From positions 69,943 to 133,942 of the forward strand of contig JBBALI010000005.1 of assembly GCA_040403095.1 (NCBI GenBank): 64,000 nucleotides of DNA, given 5' to 3'. This DNA comes from JAQVCM01 sp040403095 (GTDB taxonomy: Bacteria; Bacteroidota; Bacteroidia; Flavobacteriales_D; Crocinitomicaceae). Positions 17,253 through 25,992 of the stretch are shown one piece after another (position 1 is the stretch's first letter; each line of letters opens with the position of its first letter). The notes under the pieces were generated by a model that was not told where the DNA came from, searched no databases, and saw nothing but the letters and a program-made list of their open reading frames with translations. The position numbers and the translations under genes are program-made.

Positions 17253-20200
17253 TTAATCCATCGAAACGTTAAGTCCTAGACCTCTAAGTTCGTGCAACAA
17301 TACGTTGAAAGATTCTGGAATTCCTGGTTCAGGAATATTGTCACCTTTCACAATTGCTTCATACGCCTTAGCACGGCCCATTACATCATCCGATTTCACA
17401 GTAAGGATTTCTTGAAGGATATTGGCAGCACCAAATGCCTCAAGAGCCCAAACTTCCATCTCTCCAAAACGCTGACCTCCGAACTGAGCTTTACCACCCA
17501 ATGGTTGTTGCGTAATCAATGAGTATGGTCCTATTGAACGTGCATGCATCTTATCATCGACCATGTGCGATAATTTCAACATGTAAATCACTCCAACAGT
17601 TGCAGTTTGGTGGAATCTATCTCCTGTTCCTCCGTCATACAAGTAAGTTTTACCTGAACGTGGAACGCCTGCTTTAGCTGTCCATTCATCAATTTCCAAT
17701 GGAGTTGCTCCGTCAAAAATTGGTGTAGCAAACTTAATCCCTAATTTTTCTCCTGCCCATCCAAGAACAGTTTCATAAATTTGACCTAAGTTCATACGAG
17801 AAGGTACACCTAATGGATTTAAAACGATATCTACTGGAGTTCCATCTGCTAAGAAAGGCATATCTTCAGCACGAACAATGTTCGCAACGATTCCTTTATT
17901 ACCATGACGACCAGCCATTTTATCACCAACTTTCAATTTACGCTTTTTAGCAACATAAACTTTCGCCATTTTCACGATTCCAGCTGGCAAATCATCACCA
18001 ACAGAAATATGGAATTTCTTGCGTTTGTATGTTCCTAATAAATCGTTAGCTTTGATATTAAAGTTGTGAATCACTCGTCCAACCAAGGCATTTAAATCTG
18101 CTTCTGCTGTCCAATTTGTTGGATTCACGATAGAGTAATCAATAGCCAATAAATTCTTTTGAACGAATTTAGTTCCTTTTTTGATGATCTCTTCCTTAAA
18201 GTTATTGAAAACACCAGCTGATTTAGTTTCTCCTAAAATTTGAATTAACTTTTCAATCAACTTATCTTTCAATACAGCTAAATCTTTATCAAAATCAGAA
18301 TCCAATGATTCCAAGATTGGTTTATCTTGAGCTTTAGATTTTCTATCTTTAATTGATCTTGAGAACAATTTTTTCTCAACAACAACACCTCTTAATGATG
18401 GACCAGCTTTCAAAGACGCATCTTTTACGTCACCAGCTTTGTCACCAAAGATTGCTCTCAATAATTTCTCTTCTGGAGAAGGATCTGTTTCACCTTTTGG
18501 AGTGATTTTACCAATCAGGATATCTCCCTCTTTGATCTCAGCACCAATACGAATCAATCCATTTTCATCCAAATCTTTAGTCGCTTCTTCACTAACATTA
18601 GGAATATCTGAAGTTAATTCTTCCATTCCACGTTTAGTATCACGAACCTCTAAAGTATATTCATCAATGTGAATAGATGTAAAAATATCATCACGAACAA
18701 CACGCTCTGAAATTACAATCGCATCCTCAAAGTTGTAACCTTTCCATGGCATGAAAGCCACTTTCAAGTTTTGACCTAAAGCCAATTCACCTGCTTGAGT
18801 TGCATAACCTTCACAAAGAACTTGACCTTTCTCAACTTTATCACCTTTCTTCACGATTGGTTTCAAGTTGATTGTCGTACTTTGATTCGTTTTTTGGAAT
18901 TTAGTTAATGTATAACGAGTCAATTCACTATCGAAACTAACTAATTTATCATCCTCATTCCAATCATATCTGATTGCAATTTCATTTGCATCAACGTATT
19001 CAACAACACCATTACCCTCAGCGTTAATCAACACACGAGAATCACGCGCTACCAATCTTTCGATACCAGTACCAACGATTGGCGAATGTGGTTTCAACAA
19101 AGGAACCGCTTGACGTTGCATGTTTGATCCCATCAAAGCACGGTTGGCATCATCATGTTCCAAGAAAGGAATAGAAGAAGCCGCAATCGAAGCAATTTGA
19201 TTTGCCCCAACATCCATCAAATTCAATTTTTTAGGATCAACAACTGGGAAATCACCTTCGAAACGCGCTTTAACCAAGTTTGTTCCAAAGTTTCCTTTGT
19301 CATCTAATTTTGCATTCGCTTGCGCGATCATTTTTTCGTCTTCTTCTTCAGCAGTCAAATAAACTGGTTCATCTTGAACTTGAACGATACCGTCAATTAC
19401 TGAACGGTAAGGAGTTTCAATAAAACCTAATTTATTCACTTTTGCAAATACACAAAGTGAAGAGATAAGACCAATGTTTGGACCTTCAGGAGTTTCGATT
19501 GTACACAAACGACCGTAGTGCGTATAGTGAACGTCACGAACCTCAAATCCAGCTCTTTCACGGGAAAGTCCACCAGGCCCTAGTGCTGACAAACGACGTT
19601 TGTGCGTTACTTCGGACAATGGATTCGTTTGATCCATGAATTGAGAAAGCTGATTGGTTCCAAAGAAAGAATTGATTACAGAAGACAAAGTCTTAGCATT
19701 AATCAAGTCAATTGGAGTAAAGACCTCATTATCACGAACGTTCATACGCTCACGAATTGTTCTAGCCATACGTGCCAAACCTACACCAAATTGAGCATAA
19801 AGTTGTTCACCTACAGTTCTAACACGACGATTAGATAAGTGGTCAATATCATCAACATCTGCTTTAGAGTTAATTAACTCAATCAAATATTTGATGATGC
19901 AGATGATATCGTTTTTAGTCAATACACGAGAAGTCTCAGTATCTTCTAATTGAAGTTTCTTATTTAAACGGAAACGACCAACTTCACCAAGGTCATAACG
20001 AGTATCAGAGAAAAATAATTTTTCAAAAACATTTTTCGCTGTTTCGTAATCTGGTGGTTCAGCGTTACGCAATTGACGGTAAATGTGTTCAACAGCTTCT
20101 TTTTCAGAATTTGAAGTATCTTTTTGAAGCGTATTGTAAATGATAGTATAATCAGCAGTATTAACATCTTCTTTGTGAAGAATTACTGTTTTAACACCAG

Positions 20201-21065
20201 CATCTAAAATCAAATCAACGTGTGCATCTTCGATGACAGTTTCACGATCCATTAATACCTCATTACGCTCAATTGATACAACTTCACCTGTATCTTCATC
20301 TACGAAATCTTCCACCCATGTTTTCAAAACACGTGCAGCAAGTTTTCTACCGATCAATTTTTTCAAATTAACTTTAGTAGCTTTCACTTCGTCAGCTAAT
20401 CCGAATATTTCGAGAATATCTTTATCAGTTTCATATCCAATTGCACGGAAAAGTGTAGTTACAGGTAACTTTTTCTTACGATCGATGTAAGCATACATTA
20501 CATTGTTAATGTCTGTTGCAAACTCAATCCAAGATCCTTTGAAAGGAATTACTCTTGCAGAATACAATTTTGTACCATTGGCGTGACGGCTTTGTCCGAA
20601 GAAAACTCCCGGAGAACGGTGTAATTGAGAAACAATCACACGTTCAGCACCATTCACTACAAACGACCCTTTTGGAGTCATATAAGGAATTGTACCTAAA
20701 TACACATCTTGAACGATTGTTTCAAAATCTTCGTGTTCAGGATCTGTACAATACAATTTTAGTTTGGCTTTCAGTGGAACACTGTAAGTTAAACCTCTTT
20801 CGATACACTCTTCGATTGTGTAACGAGGCGGATCAATGAAGTAATCTAAAAATTCCAATACGAACTGATTTCTTGTATCAGTAATTGGAAAGTTTTCAGA
20901 GAATACTTTAAATAATCCTTCACTGTCTCTATTTTCAGGAGTAGTTTCTAATTGAAAAAACTCTTGGAAAGACTTAAGTTGAATATCCAAAAAATCTGGG
21001 TATTCAAATTGATTTTTGCTTGATGCAAAATTGACTCTTGTCGCTATATTGCTTGATGTTGCCAA
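17253..21065 (-). CDS. rpoB: DNA-directed RNA polymerase subunit beta
   Basis: The beta subunit is complete: YPDFLDIQLKSFQEFF at the N-terminus, the rifampicin-region block FFGTNQLSQFMDQTNPLSE with THKRRLSALGPGGLSRERAG (cited in parts), and the C-terminal MEVWALEAFGAA. No ATG opens the frame. I prefer TTG at 21,065 (1270 residues, usual for the phylum, giving MATSSNIATRVNFASS); a GTG at 21,104 would add 13 residues. The 112 bp before the TTG contain a long hairpin (21,119-21,160) that could modulate the rplL/rpoB ratio. The rifampicin-binding residues appear wild type on reading. Confidence 0.97.
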   Translation of the reverse strand: MATSSNIATRVNFASSKNQFEYPDFLDIQLKSFQEFFQLETTPENRDSEGLFKVFSENFPITDTRNQFVLEFLDYFIDPPRYTIEECIERGLTYSVPLKAKLKLYCTDPEHEDFETIVQDVYLGTIPYMTPKGSFVVNGAERVIVSQLHRSPGVFFGQSRHANGTKLYSARVIPFKGSWIEFATDINNVMYAYIDRKKKLPVTTLFRAIGYETDKDILEIFGLADEVKATKVNLKKLIGRKLAARVLKTWVEDFVDEDTGEVVSIERNEVLMDRETVIEDAHVDLILDAGVKTVILHKEDVNTADYTIIYNTLQKDTSNSEKEAVEHIYRQLRNAEPPDYETAKNVFEKLFFSDTRYDLGEVGRFRLNKKLQLEDTETSRVLTKNDIICIIKYLIELINSKADVDDIDHLSNRRVRTVGEQLYAQFGVGLARMARTIRERMNVRDNEVFTPIDLINAKTLSSVINSFFGTNQLSQFMDQTNPLSEVTHKRRLSALGPGGLSRERAGFEVRDVHYTHYGRLCTIETPEGPNIGLISSLCVFAKVNKLGFIETPYRSVIDGIVQVQDEPVYLTAEEEDEKMIAQANAKLDDKGNFGTNLVKARFEGDFPVVDPKKLNLMDVGANQIASIAASSIPFLEHDDANRALMGSNMQRQAVPLLKPHSPIVGTGIERLVARDSRVLINAEGNGVVEYVDANEIAIRYDWNEDDKLVSFDSELTRYTLTKFQKTNQSTTINLKPIVKKGDKVEKGQVLCEGYATQAGELALGQNLKVAFMPWKGYNFEDAIVISERVVRDDIFTSIHIDEYTLEVRDTKRGMEELTSDIPNVSEEATKDLDENGLIRIGAEIKEGDILIGKITPKGETDPSPEEKLLRAIFGDKAGDVKDASLKAGPSLRGVVVEKKLFSRSIKDRKSKAQDKPILESLDSDFDKDLAVLKDKLIEKLIQILGETKSAGVFNNFKEEIIKKGTKFVQKNLLAIDYSIVNPTNWTAEADLNALVGRVIHNFNIKANDLLGTYKRKKFHISVGDDLPAGIVKMAKVYVAKKRKLKVGDKMAGRHGNKGIVANIVRAEDMPFLADGTPVDIVLNPLGVPSRMNLGQIYETVLGWAGEKLGIKFATPIFDGATPLEIDEWTAKAGVPRSGKTYLYDGGTGDRFHQTATVGVIYMLKLSHMVDDKMHARSIGPYSLITQQPLGGKAQFGGQRFGEMEVWALEAFGAANILQEILTVKSDDVMGRAKAYEAIVKGDNIPEPGIPESFNVLLHELRGLGLNVSMD

Positions 21066-21118
21066 GGCTAAAAGATTTAATTCAGAAAAATGACTTTTAT
21101 GCACTTAATATAAATAAA

Positions 21119-21160
21119 CAGGAATAGGCATCCCGACATTTCGTCGGGACACCTTTCCTG
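21119..21160 (-). promoter_or_regulatory. Long hairpin between rplL and rpoB (attenuator or processing site)
   Basis: On the minus strand CAGGAA and AGG pair with CCT and TTCCTG, around a core GTCCCGAC/GTCGGGA with loop GAAAT. In total about 16 pairs form, with a small CA/CA internal loop. It is followed by a U-rich but interrupted tract (TTTATTTATATT). In Escherichia coli an attenuator and an RNase III site sit at the same place, so a ratio-setting role is likely but inferred. Confidence 0.6.
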
Positions 21161-21177
21161 ATTATAAAGTAGAAATA

Positions 21178-21555
21178 TTATTTAACTTCAACTTCCGCAC
21201 CTGCCTCAATAAGGGCAGCTTTAAGTGCTTCAGCTTCGTCTTTAGAAACACCCTCTTTCAAAGTTGAAGGAGCAGCATCTACTAAGTCTTTAGATTCTTT
21301 CAAACCATTACCAGTTAATTCTTTTACAAGTTTAACAACAGCAAGTTTGTTTGGTCCTCCAGCTTTCAAGATTACATCGAACTCAGTTTTTTCTTCAACT
21401 GCAGCACCTGCATCAGCACCACCACCAGCTACCATTACTGCAGCAGCAGCAGCAGGCTCGATACCGTACTCATCCTTAAGGATAGTTGCCAATTCATTTA
21501 CTTCTTTAACTGTAAGGTTTACTAGCGTTTCCGCGATTTGCTTTAAATCAGCCAT
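21178..21555 (-). CDS. rplL: 50S ribosomal protein L7/L12
   Basis: This 125-residue stalk protein has the N-terminal dimerisation helix pair (LVNLTVKEVNELATILKDEYG in parts), an alanine-rich hinge (AAAAAVMVAGGG) and the C-terminal factor-binding domain with VVKLVKELTGNGLKESKDLV. It recruits translation GTPases. Length is normal. It follows rplJ by 51 bp and precedes the rplL-rpoB hairpin. Confidence 0.98.
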   Translation of the reverse strand: MADLKQIAETLVNLTVKEVNELATILKDEYGIEPAAAAAVMVAGGGADAGAAVEEKTEFDVILKAGGPNKLAVVKLVKELTGNGLKESKDLVDAAPSTLKEGVSKDEAEALKAALIEAGAEVEVK

Positions 21556-21606
21556 TTTTGTTTATTTTAAAAAATGATTTTACAATAATTTATTTGTTGG
21601 AAGTTA

Positions 21607-22128
21607 TTAAGCTCTTTCCTCGAGCGTTTTAAGAATTCCAGCGATCTTACCACCTTGACCTTTAAGGGCAGAGATAACATTTTTCGCAGGACTTTGAAGC
21701 AATCCAATGATTTCACCAACCAATTCCTCTTTGCTTTTCAATGAAACAAGGGTATCAAGTTGATCATCACCAATAAAAACTGCTTCGTCAATGAATGCTC
21801 CTTTAAGAATAGGTTTTGCACTTTTCTTACGGAAATCCTTGATGATTTTTGCAGGTAAATTACCTACTTCTGAAAACATGATAGATGTTGGTCCAGCCAA
21901 AACTTCTTGCAATTGACCGTAATCTTTTCCTTCAATTTGATTCATTGCTTTAGCAAGTAGTGTGTTTTTCACAACTTTTAAGCGAATATTTGATTGAAAA
22001 CATCTTCTTCTCAATTGATTGATTGTTTCCACAGTCAACTCTGAAGTGTCGGCTAGGTAAAAAACACCTGCCGTGGATAATTCTGCTGCTAATTCATCTA
22101 TGTACTGAGCTTTTTGTTCTTTTGTCAT
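21607..22128 (-). CDS. rplJ: 50S ribosomal protein L10
   Basis: This 173-residue stalk-base protein begins MTKEQKAQYIDELAAEL and has the L10 core (LRRRCFQSNIRLKVVKNTLLAKA, here in parts) that binds 23S rRNA, followed by a C-terminal helix for L7/L12 dimers. It sits 13 bp after rplA in the conserved order rplK-rplA-rplJ-rplL. Confidence 0.98.
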   Translation of the reverse strand: MTKEQKAQYIDELAAELSTAGVFYLADTSELTVETINQLRRRCFQSNIRLKVVKNTLLAKAMNQIEGKDYGQLQEVLAGPTSIMFSEVGNLPAKIIKDFRKKSAKPILKGAFIDEAVFIGDDQLDTLVSLKSKEELVGEIIGLLQSPAKNVISALKGQGGKIAGILKTLEERA

Positions 22129-22141
22129 AATTACTAAGTTT

Positions 22142-22837
22142 TTAAGCTACCACAGATTTAGCATCAATGTTAATACTTGGACTCATCGTTGAACTGATAA
22201 ATACACTTTTGATGTATGTACCTTTTGCAGCAGATGGTTTCAATTTATTCAAAGCACCGATCAATTCCATTGCATTTTCTCTAAGCTTTGTTCCATCGAA
22301 ACTTGCTTTTCCAATTGCGGTATGGATATTTCCGTACTTGTCAACTTTGAAATCAATTTTCCCTGCTTTCACTTCTTCAACTGCTTTACCAACTTCCATT
22401 GTTACAGTTCCAGTTTTAGGATTAGGCATTAAACTTCTAGGTCCTAGAATTCTACCTAATGCTCCAACTTTACCCATAACAGATGGCATTGTGATAATCA
22501 CGTCGATGTCAGTCCAACCTCCTTTGATTTTCTCAATGTATTCATCTAATCCAACGTACTCAGCACCTGCTGCAATTGCTTCAGCTTCTTTGTCAGGAGT
22601 ACAAAGTACAAGTACTTTTACATCCTTTCCAGTTCCGTGAGGCAAAGCTACAGTACCACGTACCATTTGATTAGCTTTACGAGGATCAACTCCTAATCTT
22701 ACACTGATATCAACAGAAGCATCGAATTTTGTTGTTGTGATGTTTTTCACCAAATCACATGCCTCACCCAAGGTGTAAGCTTTCACTAAATCATATTTAG
22801 CAAGAACTTCTTTTCTCTTTTTAGATACTCTACCCAT
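22142..22837 (-). CDS. rplA: 50S ribosomal protein L1
   Basis: This 231-residue protein has the two-domain L1 layout with the signature GRILGPRSLMPNPKTGTV and VDKYGNIHTAIGKASF. L1 binds the L1 stalk of 23S rRNA and, as the usual autoregulator, the leader of the rplK-rplA mRNA; a candidate target lies at 23,310-23,363. It is 10 bp downstream of rplK. Confidence 0.98.
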   Translation of the reverse strand: MGRVSKKRKEVLAKYDLVKAYTLGEACDLVKNITTTKFDASVDISVRLGVDPRKANQMVRGTVALPHGTGKDVKVLVLCTPDKEAEAIAAGAEYVGLDEYIEKIKGGWTDIDVIITMPSVMGKVGALGRILGPRSLMPNPKTGTVTMEVGKAVEEVKAGKIDFKVDKYGNIHTAIGKASFDGTKLRENAMELIGALNKLKPSAAKGTYIKSVFISSTMSPSINIDAKSVVA

Positions 22838-22847
22838 GACTCAACAG

Positions 22848-23294
22848 TTATTTAGTTTTTGGTGCTTCACCACCTCTAACAGTTACACCCATACTTCTTG
22901 CCGTTCCTGCAATCATAGTCATTGCTGAATCAATTGTAAAACAATTTAAATCAGCCATTTTGTCCTCTGCGATTGCTTTTACCTGATCCCAATTCATAGA
23001 ACCTACCTTTGTTTTGTTAGGCATTGCAGAACCTTTTTTAAGTTTTGCTTGTTCCAAGATTTGAATCGCGGCTGGAGGCGTTTTGATAACGAAATCAAAT
23101 GATTTATCACTGTAAACAGTGATAACACATGGCAAAACCTTTCCTGGCTTATCCTGCGTTCTAGCGTTGTACTGCTTGCAGAATTCCATAATGTTGACCC
23201 CTTTTGCACCAAGTGCGGGACCAACTGGAGGAGCTGGATTGGCTGCGCCACCTTTGATCTGTAATTTGATCAATGCTGCTACTTCTTTAGCCAT
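22848..23294 (-). CDS. rplK: 50S ribosomal protein L11
   Basis: This 148-residue protein shows the L11 N-terminal domain (IKLQIKGGAANPAPPVGPAL) with the proline-rich thiostrepton-binding region, and the C-terminal rRNA-binding domain with TIDSAMTMIAGTARSMGV. Length is slightly above the usual 141 through a short C-terminal tail (GGEAPKTK). It is preceded by an 82-bp structured gap after nusG. Confidence 0.98.
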   Translation of the reverse strand: MAKEVAALIKLQIKGGAANPAPPVGPALGAKGVNIMEFCKQYNARTQDKPGKVLPCVITVYSDKSFDFVIKTPPAAIQILEQAKLKKGSAMPNKTKVGSMNWDQVKAIAEDKMADLNCFTIDSAMTMIAGTARSMGVTVRGGEAPKTK

Positions 23295-23309
23295 TTATTT
23301 ATAGTTTGT

Positions 23310-23363
23310 GCAGTCAAGCATGGACGTCCAACGGGAAGCTTTATGACGTTTACCCACTCCTGC
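23310..23363 (-). promoter_or_regulatory. Structured leader of rplK-rplA, candidate L1 autoregulatory site
   Basis: On the minus strand GCAG pairs with CTGC, GTGG with CCAT and ACGTC with GACGT, separated by asymmetric internal loops and capped by a 16-base loop; GGG and CCC within it could form a further pairing. Two short helices around an asymmetric loop is the general form of L1 mRNA targets. It lies between the nusG stop and the rplK start, where the L1 target sits in other bacteria. No search was possible. Confidence 0.45.
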
Positions 23364-23376
23364 GGTTAATATACAA

Positions 23377-23928
23377 TTATACTTCTTTCTCAACTTGCAT
23401 ATAGCTCAACTCCAGAAGATTCTTTCTTCCAAAAATTTTCACCATCACTTTGAGTTTCTTTTTATCTTCATTGATTTCGTCAATAACTCCACTGAAATTA
23501 TTGAAAGGTCCATCAATTACCTTAACTGGTTCACCAACAACAAAAGGAATTTTCATTTCTTCCTCAGTACTTGTCAATTCATCTACTTTACCAAGGATTC
23601 TATTCACTTCTGAAAGTCGCATTGGAACTGGATCACCACCTTTTTCGGTACCTAAGAAACCAATAACATTTGGAATTCCTTTGATAACGTGTTGAACTTC
23701 TCCAACCAAAGCTGCTTCTATCAAAACATAACCAGGAAGATATGCTTTCTCTTTACTGATTTTCTTTCCATTTCTAATTTGGAAAACTTTTTCAGTTGGA
23801 ATCAACACTTGGTCAACGTAGTCTGTAAGTTTCAATCGAGAAATTTCAAGATCAAGATATTCTTTCACTTTTTTCTCTTTTCCACTCACGGATCTAACGA
23901 CGTACCATCTCTTTTTAATATCTCCCAT
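23377..23928 (-). CDS. nusG: Transcription termination/antitermination protein NusG
   Basis: This 183-residue protein has the NGN domain (KKRWYVVRSVSGKEKKVKEYL, cited core WYVVRSVSGKE) with PGYVLIEA and a C-terminal KOW domain (VGEPVKVIDGPFNNFSGVI). It binds RNA polymerase and couples it to Rho or the ribosome. It starts 5 bp after secE ends, the usual secE-nusG pair. Confidence 0.98.
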   Translation of the reverse strand: MGDIKKRWYVVRSVSGKEKKVKEYLDLEISRLKLTDYVDQVLIPTEKVFQIRNGKKISKEKAYLPGYVLIEAALVGEVQHVIKGIPNVIGFLGTEKGGDPVPMRLSEVNRILGKVDELTSTEEEMKIPFVVGEPVKVIDGPFNNFSGVIDEINEDKKKLKVMVKIFGRKNLLELSYMQVEKEV

Positions 23929-23933
23929 TACGC

Positions 23934-24158
23934 TTAATTAAACATATTGTAAATAAAACCTAATGCTCCTCTCCAAAAAGACTTGTCGCTTGCTGAAATT
24001 CCAAAAAGGAAATCCATTACAAAAACCAAAAGCGCAAAAATCACGGAAGCAACTACCACAATAATGGTGTTGCTCTGTAATTCTTTCCAGGTTGGCCACG
24101 TTACATTGTGAACCATTTCGTTGACAGTTTCGTCAATATAATTTTTAATTTTCGACAC
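23934..24158 (-). CDS. secE: Preprotein translocase subunit SecE
   Basis: This 74-residue protein has the single-helix SecE form: an amphipathic N-terminal helix ending in VTWPTWKELQSNT, which is the SecE signature, then one membrane helix (about residues 33-52). A C-terminal extension of about 18 residues (SDKSFWRGALGFIYNMF) is a little longer than many bacterial SecE proteins. It is the essential clamp of SecY in the inner membrane. Confidence 0.95.
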   Translation of the reverse strand: MSKIKNYIDETVNEMVHNVTWPTWKELQSNTIIVVVASVIFALLVFVMDFLFGISASDKSFWRGALGFIYNMFN

Positions 24159-24173
24159 TTTTCTCAGTATTTG

Positions 24174-24246
24174 CGCGGGCGGTAAGATTCGAACTCACGA
24201 CCAATGGTTTTGGAGACCACTACTCTACCAGCTGAGCTACACCCGC
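24174..24246 (-). tRNA. tRNA-Trp (anticodon CCA)
   Basis: A cloverleaf is read on the minus strand: acceptor GCGGGTG/CGCCCGC, D arm AGCTCAGCTGGTAGAGT, anticodon loop CTCCAAA (CCA), T arm with GTTCGAATC, discriminator G. The 3' CCA is not encoded in full. It sits between tuf and secE, the classical place. Confidence 0.97.
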
Positions 24247-24250
24247 GTAA

Positions 24251-24272
24251 AAAGGGGAGCGAACTCCCCTTT
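24251..24272 (-). terminator. UUCG hairpin between tuf and tRNA-Trp (partial terminator)
   Basis: On the minus strand AAAGGGGAG, loop TTCG and CTCCCCTTT form a perfect 9-bp stem with a stable tetraloop, followed by only two more T residues (TTACG). It lies 23 bp after the tuf stop and 4 bp before tRNA-Trp. It is likely an attenuator or 3'-end stabiliser that keeps tuf mRNA above the level of the downstream genes. Confidence 0.65.
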
Positions 24273-24294
24273 AAAATTATATAATCGTTGCTTA

Positions 24295-25482
24295 TTAAGC
24301 GATGATTTCAGTAACTTGTCCAGCTCCTACTGTTCTACCACCCTCACGGATAGCGAAACGTAAACCTTTATCCATTGCTACTGGTACGATCAATTTAACA
24401 TTGATTGTTACGTTATCACCTGGCATAACCATCTCACGACCATCAGTCATAAAGATTTCACCAGTAACGTCAGTTGTACGGAAATAAAACTGTGGACGGT
24501 ATTTGTTATGGAATGGTGTGTGACGACCACCTTCTTCTTTTTTCAAAACATAAATCTCAGCTTTGAAATCAGTGTGTGGTGTAGTTGAACCTGGTTTAGC
24601 GATAACCATTCCTCTTTTGATTTGAGATTTTTCAATACCTCTTAACAACAGACCAACGTTGTCACCTGCTTCACCTCTATCCAAGATTTTACGGAACATT
24701 TCAACACCTGTTACAGTAGAAGATAATTTAACATCACCCATACCTAAGATATCTACAGCTTCACCAGAGTTGATTACACCTGTTTCGATACGTCCTGTTG
24801 CTACAGTACCACGACCAGTAATTGTAAATACATCTTCAACTGGCATCAAGAAAGGCTTATCAACATCACGTGGAGGAAGTTCGATATAAGTATCGACTGC
24901 ATCCATCAATTCGTCAATTTTAGCAACCCATTGCTCTTCTCCGTTCAATGCACCTAATGCAGAACCTTGAATTACTGGAGCGTTATCACCATCATAATTG
25001 TAGAAAGATAACAACTCACGGATTTCCATCTCAACTAATTCCAATAATTCTGGATCATCAACCATATCCACTTTGTTCATGAAAACAACCATTCTTGGAA
25101 CACCTACTTGGCGACCTAAAAGGATGTGCTCACGTGTTTGTGGCATTGGTCCATCAGTTGCAGCAACCACTAAGATCGCTCCATCCATTTGAGCAGCACC
25201 AGTAACCATGTTCTTTACGTAATCCGCGTGACCTGGACAGTCTACGTGAGCGTAGTGACGAACTAAGGTTTCATACTCAATGTGAGATGTGTTAATTGTA
25301 ATACCACGCTCTTTTTCTTCAGGTGCGTTATCAATTGAAGAGAAATCACGTACTGCAGCCAAACCTTTCGAAGCAAGTACGCTTGAAATAGCAGCTGTTA
25401 ATGTTGTTTTACCGTGGTCAACGTGACCGATAGTCCCGATGTTAACGTGTGGTTTGGAACGATTAAAATTTTCCTTAGCCAT
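24295..25482 (-). CDS. tuf: Elongation factor Tu
   Basis: This 395-residue GTPase carries GHVDHGKT (G1), RGITINTSHIEY (switch I), DCPGHADYVKNM (G3), NKVDMVDD (G4) and the two C-terminal beta-barrel domains ending in GAGQVTEIIA. It delivers aminoacyl-tRNA to the ribosome. The single tuf in this tRNA cluster matches the tufB locus arrangement of other bacteria. Length is normal. Confidence 0.99.
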   Translation of the reverse strand: MAKENFNRSKPHVNIGTIGHVDHGKTTLTAAISSVLASKGLAAVRDFSSIDNAPEEKERGITINTSHIEYETLVRHYAHVDCPGHADYVKNMVTGAAQMDGAILVVAATDGPMPQTREHILLGRQVGVPRMVVFMNKVDMVDDPELLELVEMEIRELLSFYNYDGDNAPVIQGSALGALNGEEQWVAKIDELMDAVDTYIELPPRDVDKPFLMPVEDVFTITGRGTVATGRIETGVINSGEAVDILGMGDVKLSSTVTGVEMFRKILDRGEAGDNVGLLLRGIEKSQIKRGMVIAKPGSTTPHTDFKAEIYVLKKEEGGRHTPFHNKYRPQFYFRTTDVTGEIFMTDGREMVMPGDNVTINVKLIVPVAMDKGLRFAIREGGRTVGAGQVTEIIA

Positions 25483-25572
25483 TGTTTTATTTGTTACTTA
25501 GTTATTAATAAATTGCCTAACTTTTAAATATACAAAATTTCACCCATAAATTGTGGATGAATCCTTTGTCTG

Positions 25573-25644
25573 AGCCAATGACGAGATTTGAACTCGTGAC
25601 CTCTTCCTTACCAAGGAAGCACTCTACCCCTGAGCTACACCGGC
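25573..25644 (-). tRNA. tRNA-Thr (anticodon GGT)
   Basis: Minus strand: acceptor GCCGGTG/CATTGGC (with G-U pairs), D arm AGCTCAGGGGTAGAGT, anticodon loop TTGGTAA (GGT), T arm GTTCAAATC. It is the last tRNA before tuf. Confidence 0.97.
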
Positions 25645-25668
25645 ATCGTTCTTTAAAATCTTTTTTTG

Positions 25669-25741
25669 AGCGGGAGACGAGATTCGAACTCGCGACCCTC
25701 AGCTTGGAAGGCTGACGCTCTACCAACTGAGCTACTCCCGC
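25669..25741 (-). tRNA. tRNA-Gly (anticodon TCC)
   Basis: Minus strand: acceptor GCGGGAG/CTCCCGC, D arm AGCTCAGTTGGTAGAGC, anticodon loop CTTCCAA (TCC), T arm GTTCGAATC. Part of the four-tRNA leader of the tuf operon. Confidence 0.97.
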
Positions 25742-25764
25742 TTATTATTTTATTTCAATGATTG

Positions 25765-25846
25765 TGGGGGTGGATGGACTCGAACCAACGATACCTTACG
25801 GTGACAGATTTACAGTCTGCTGCAATAGCCACTATGCGACACCCCC
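25765..25846 (-). tRNA. tRNA-Tyr (anticodon GTA)
   Basis: Minus strand, class II: acceptor GGGGGTG/CACCCCC, anticodon loop CTGTAAA (GTA), an extended variable arm (CACCGTAAGGT region) and T arm GTTCGAGTC, discriminator A. Confidence 0.97.
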
Positions 25847-25852
25847 ATTTTG

Positions 25853-25926
25853 AGCCGGTGGAGGGACTCGAACCCCCGACCTGCTGATTACAAATCAGCT
25901 GCTCTAGCCAACTGAGCTACACCGGC
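25853..25926 (-). tRNA. tRNA-Thr (anticodon TGT)
   Basis: Minus strand: acceptor GCCGGTG/CACCGGC, D arm AGCTCAGTTGGCTAGAGC, anticodon loop TTTGTAA (TGT), T arm GTTCGAGTC. It is the first gene of the operon. With the GGT isoacceptor it matches the thrU-tyrU-glyT-thrT order of Escherichia coli. Confidence 0.97.
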
Positions 25927-25992
25927 ACATTGAAATTTGGTAATATAAAATTTTAAAGAACGATTTCTGTGTTATTTTCCCGTTTGGGTTTG

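Noticed and set aside
22167..22640. 157-codon open frame antisense to rplA
   Set aside because: Shadow of the conserved L1 gene; composition is that of the reverse frame.
25517..25726. 69-codon open frame over the tRNA-Gly/Thr region
   Set aside because: It overlaps two tRNA genes and is read through their complementary strand; not a gene.
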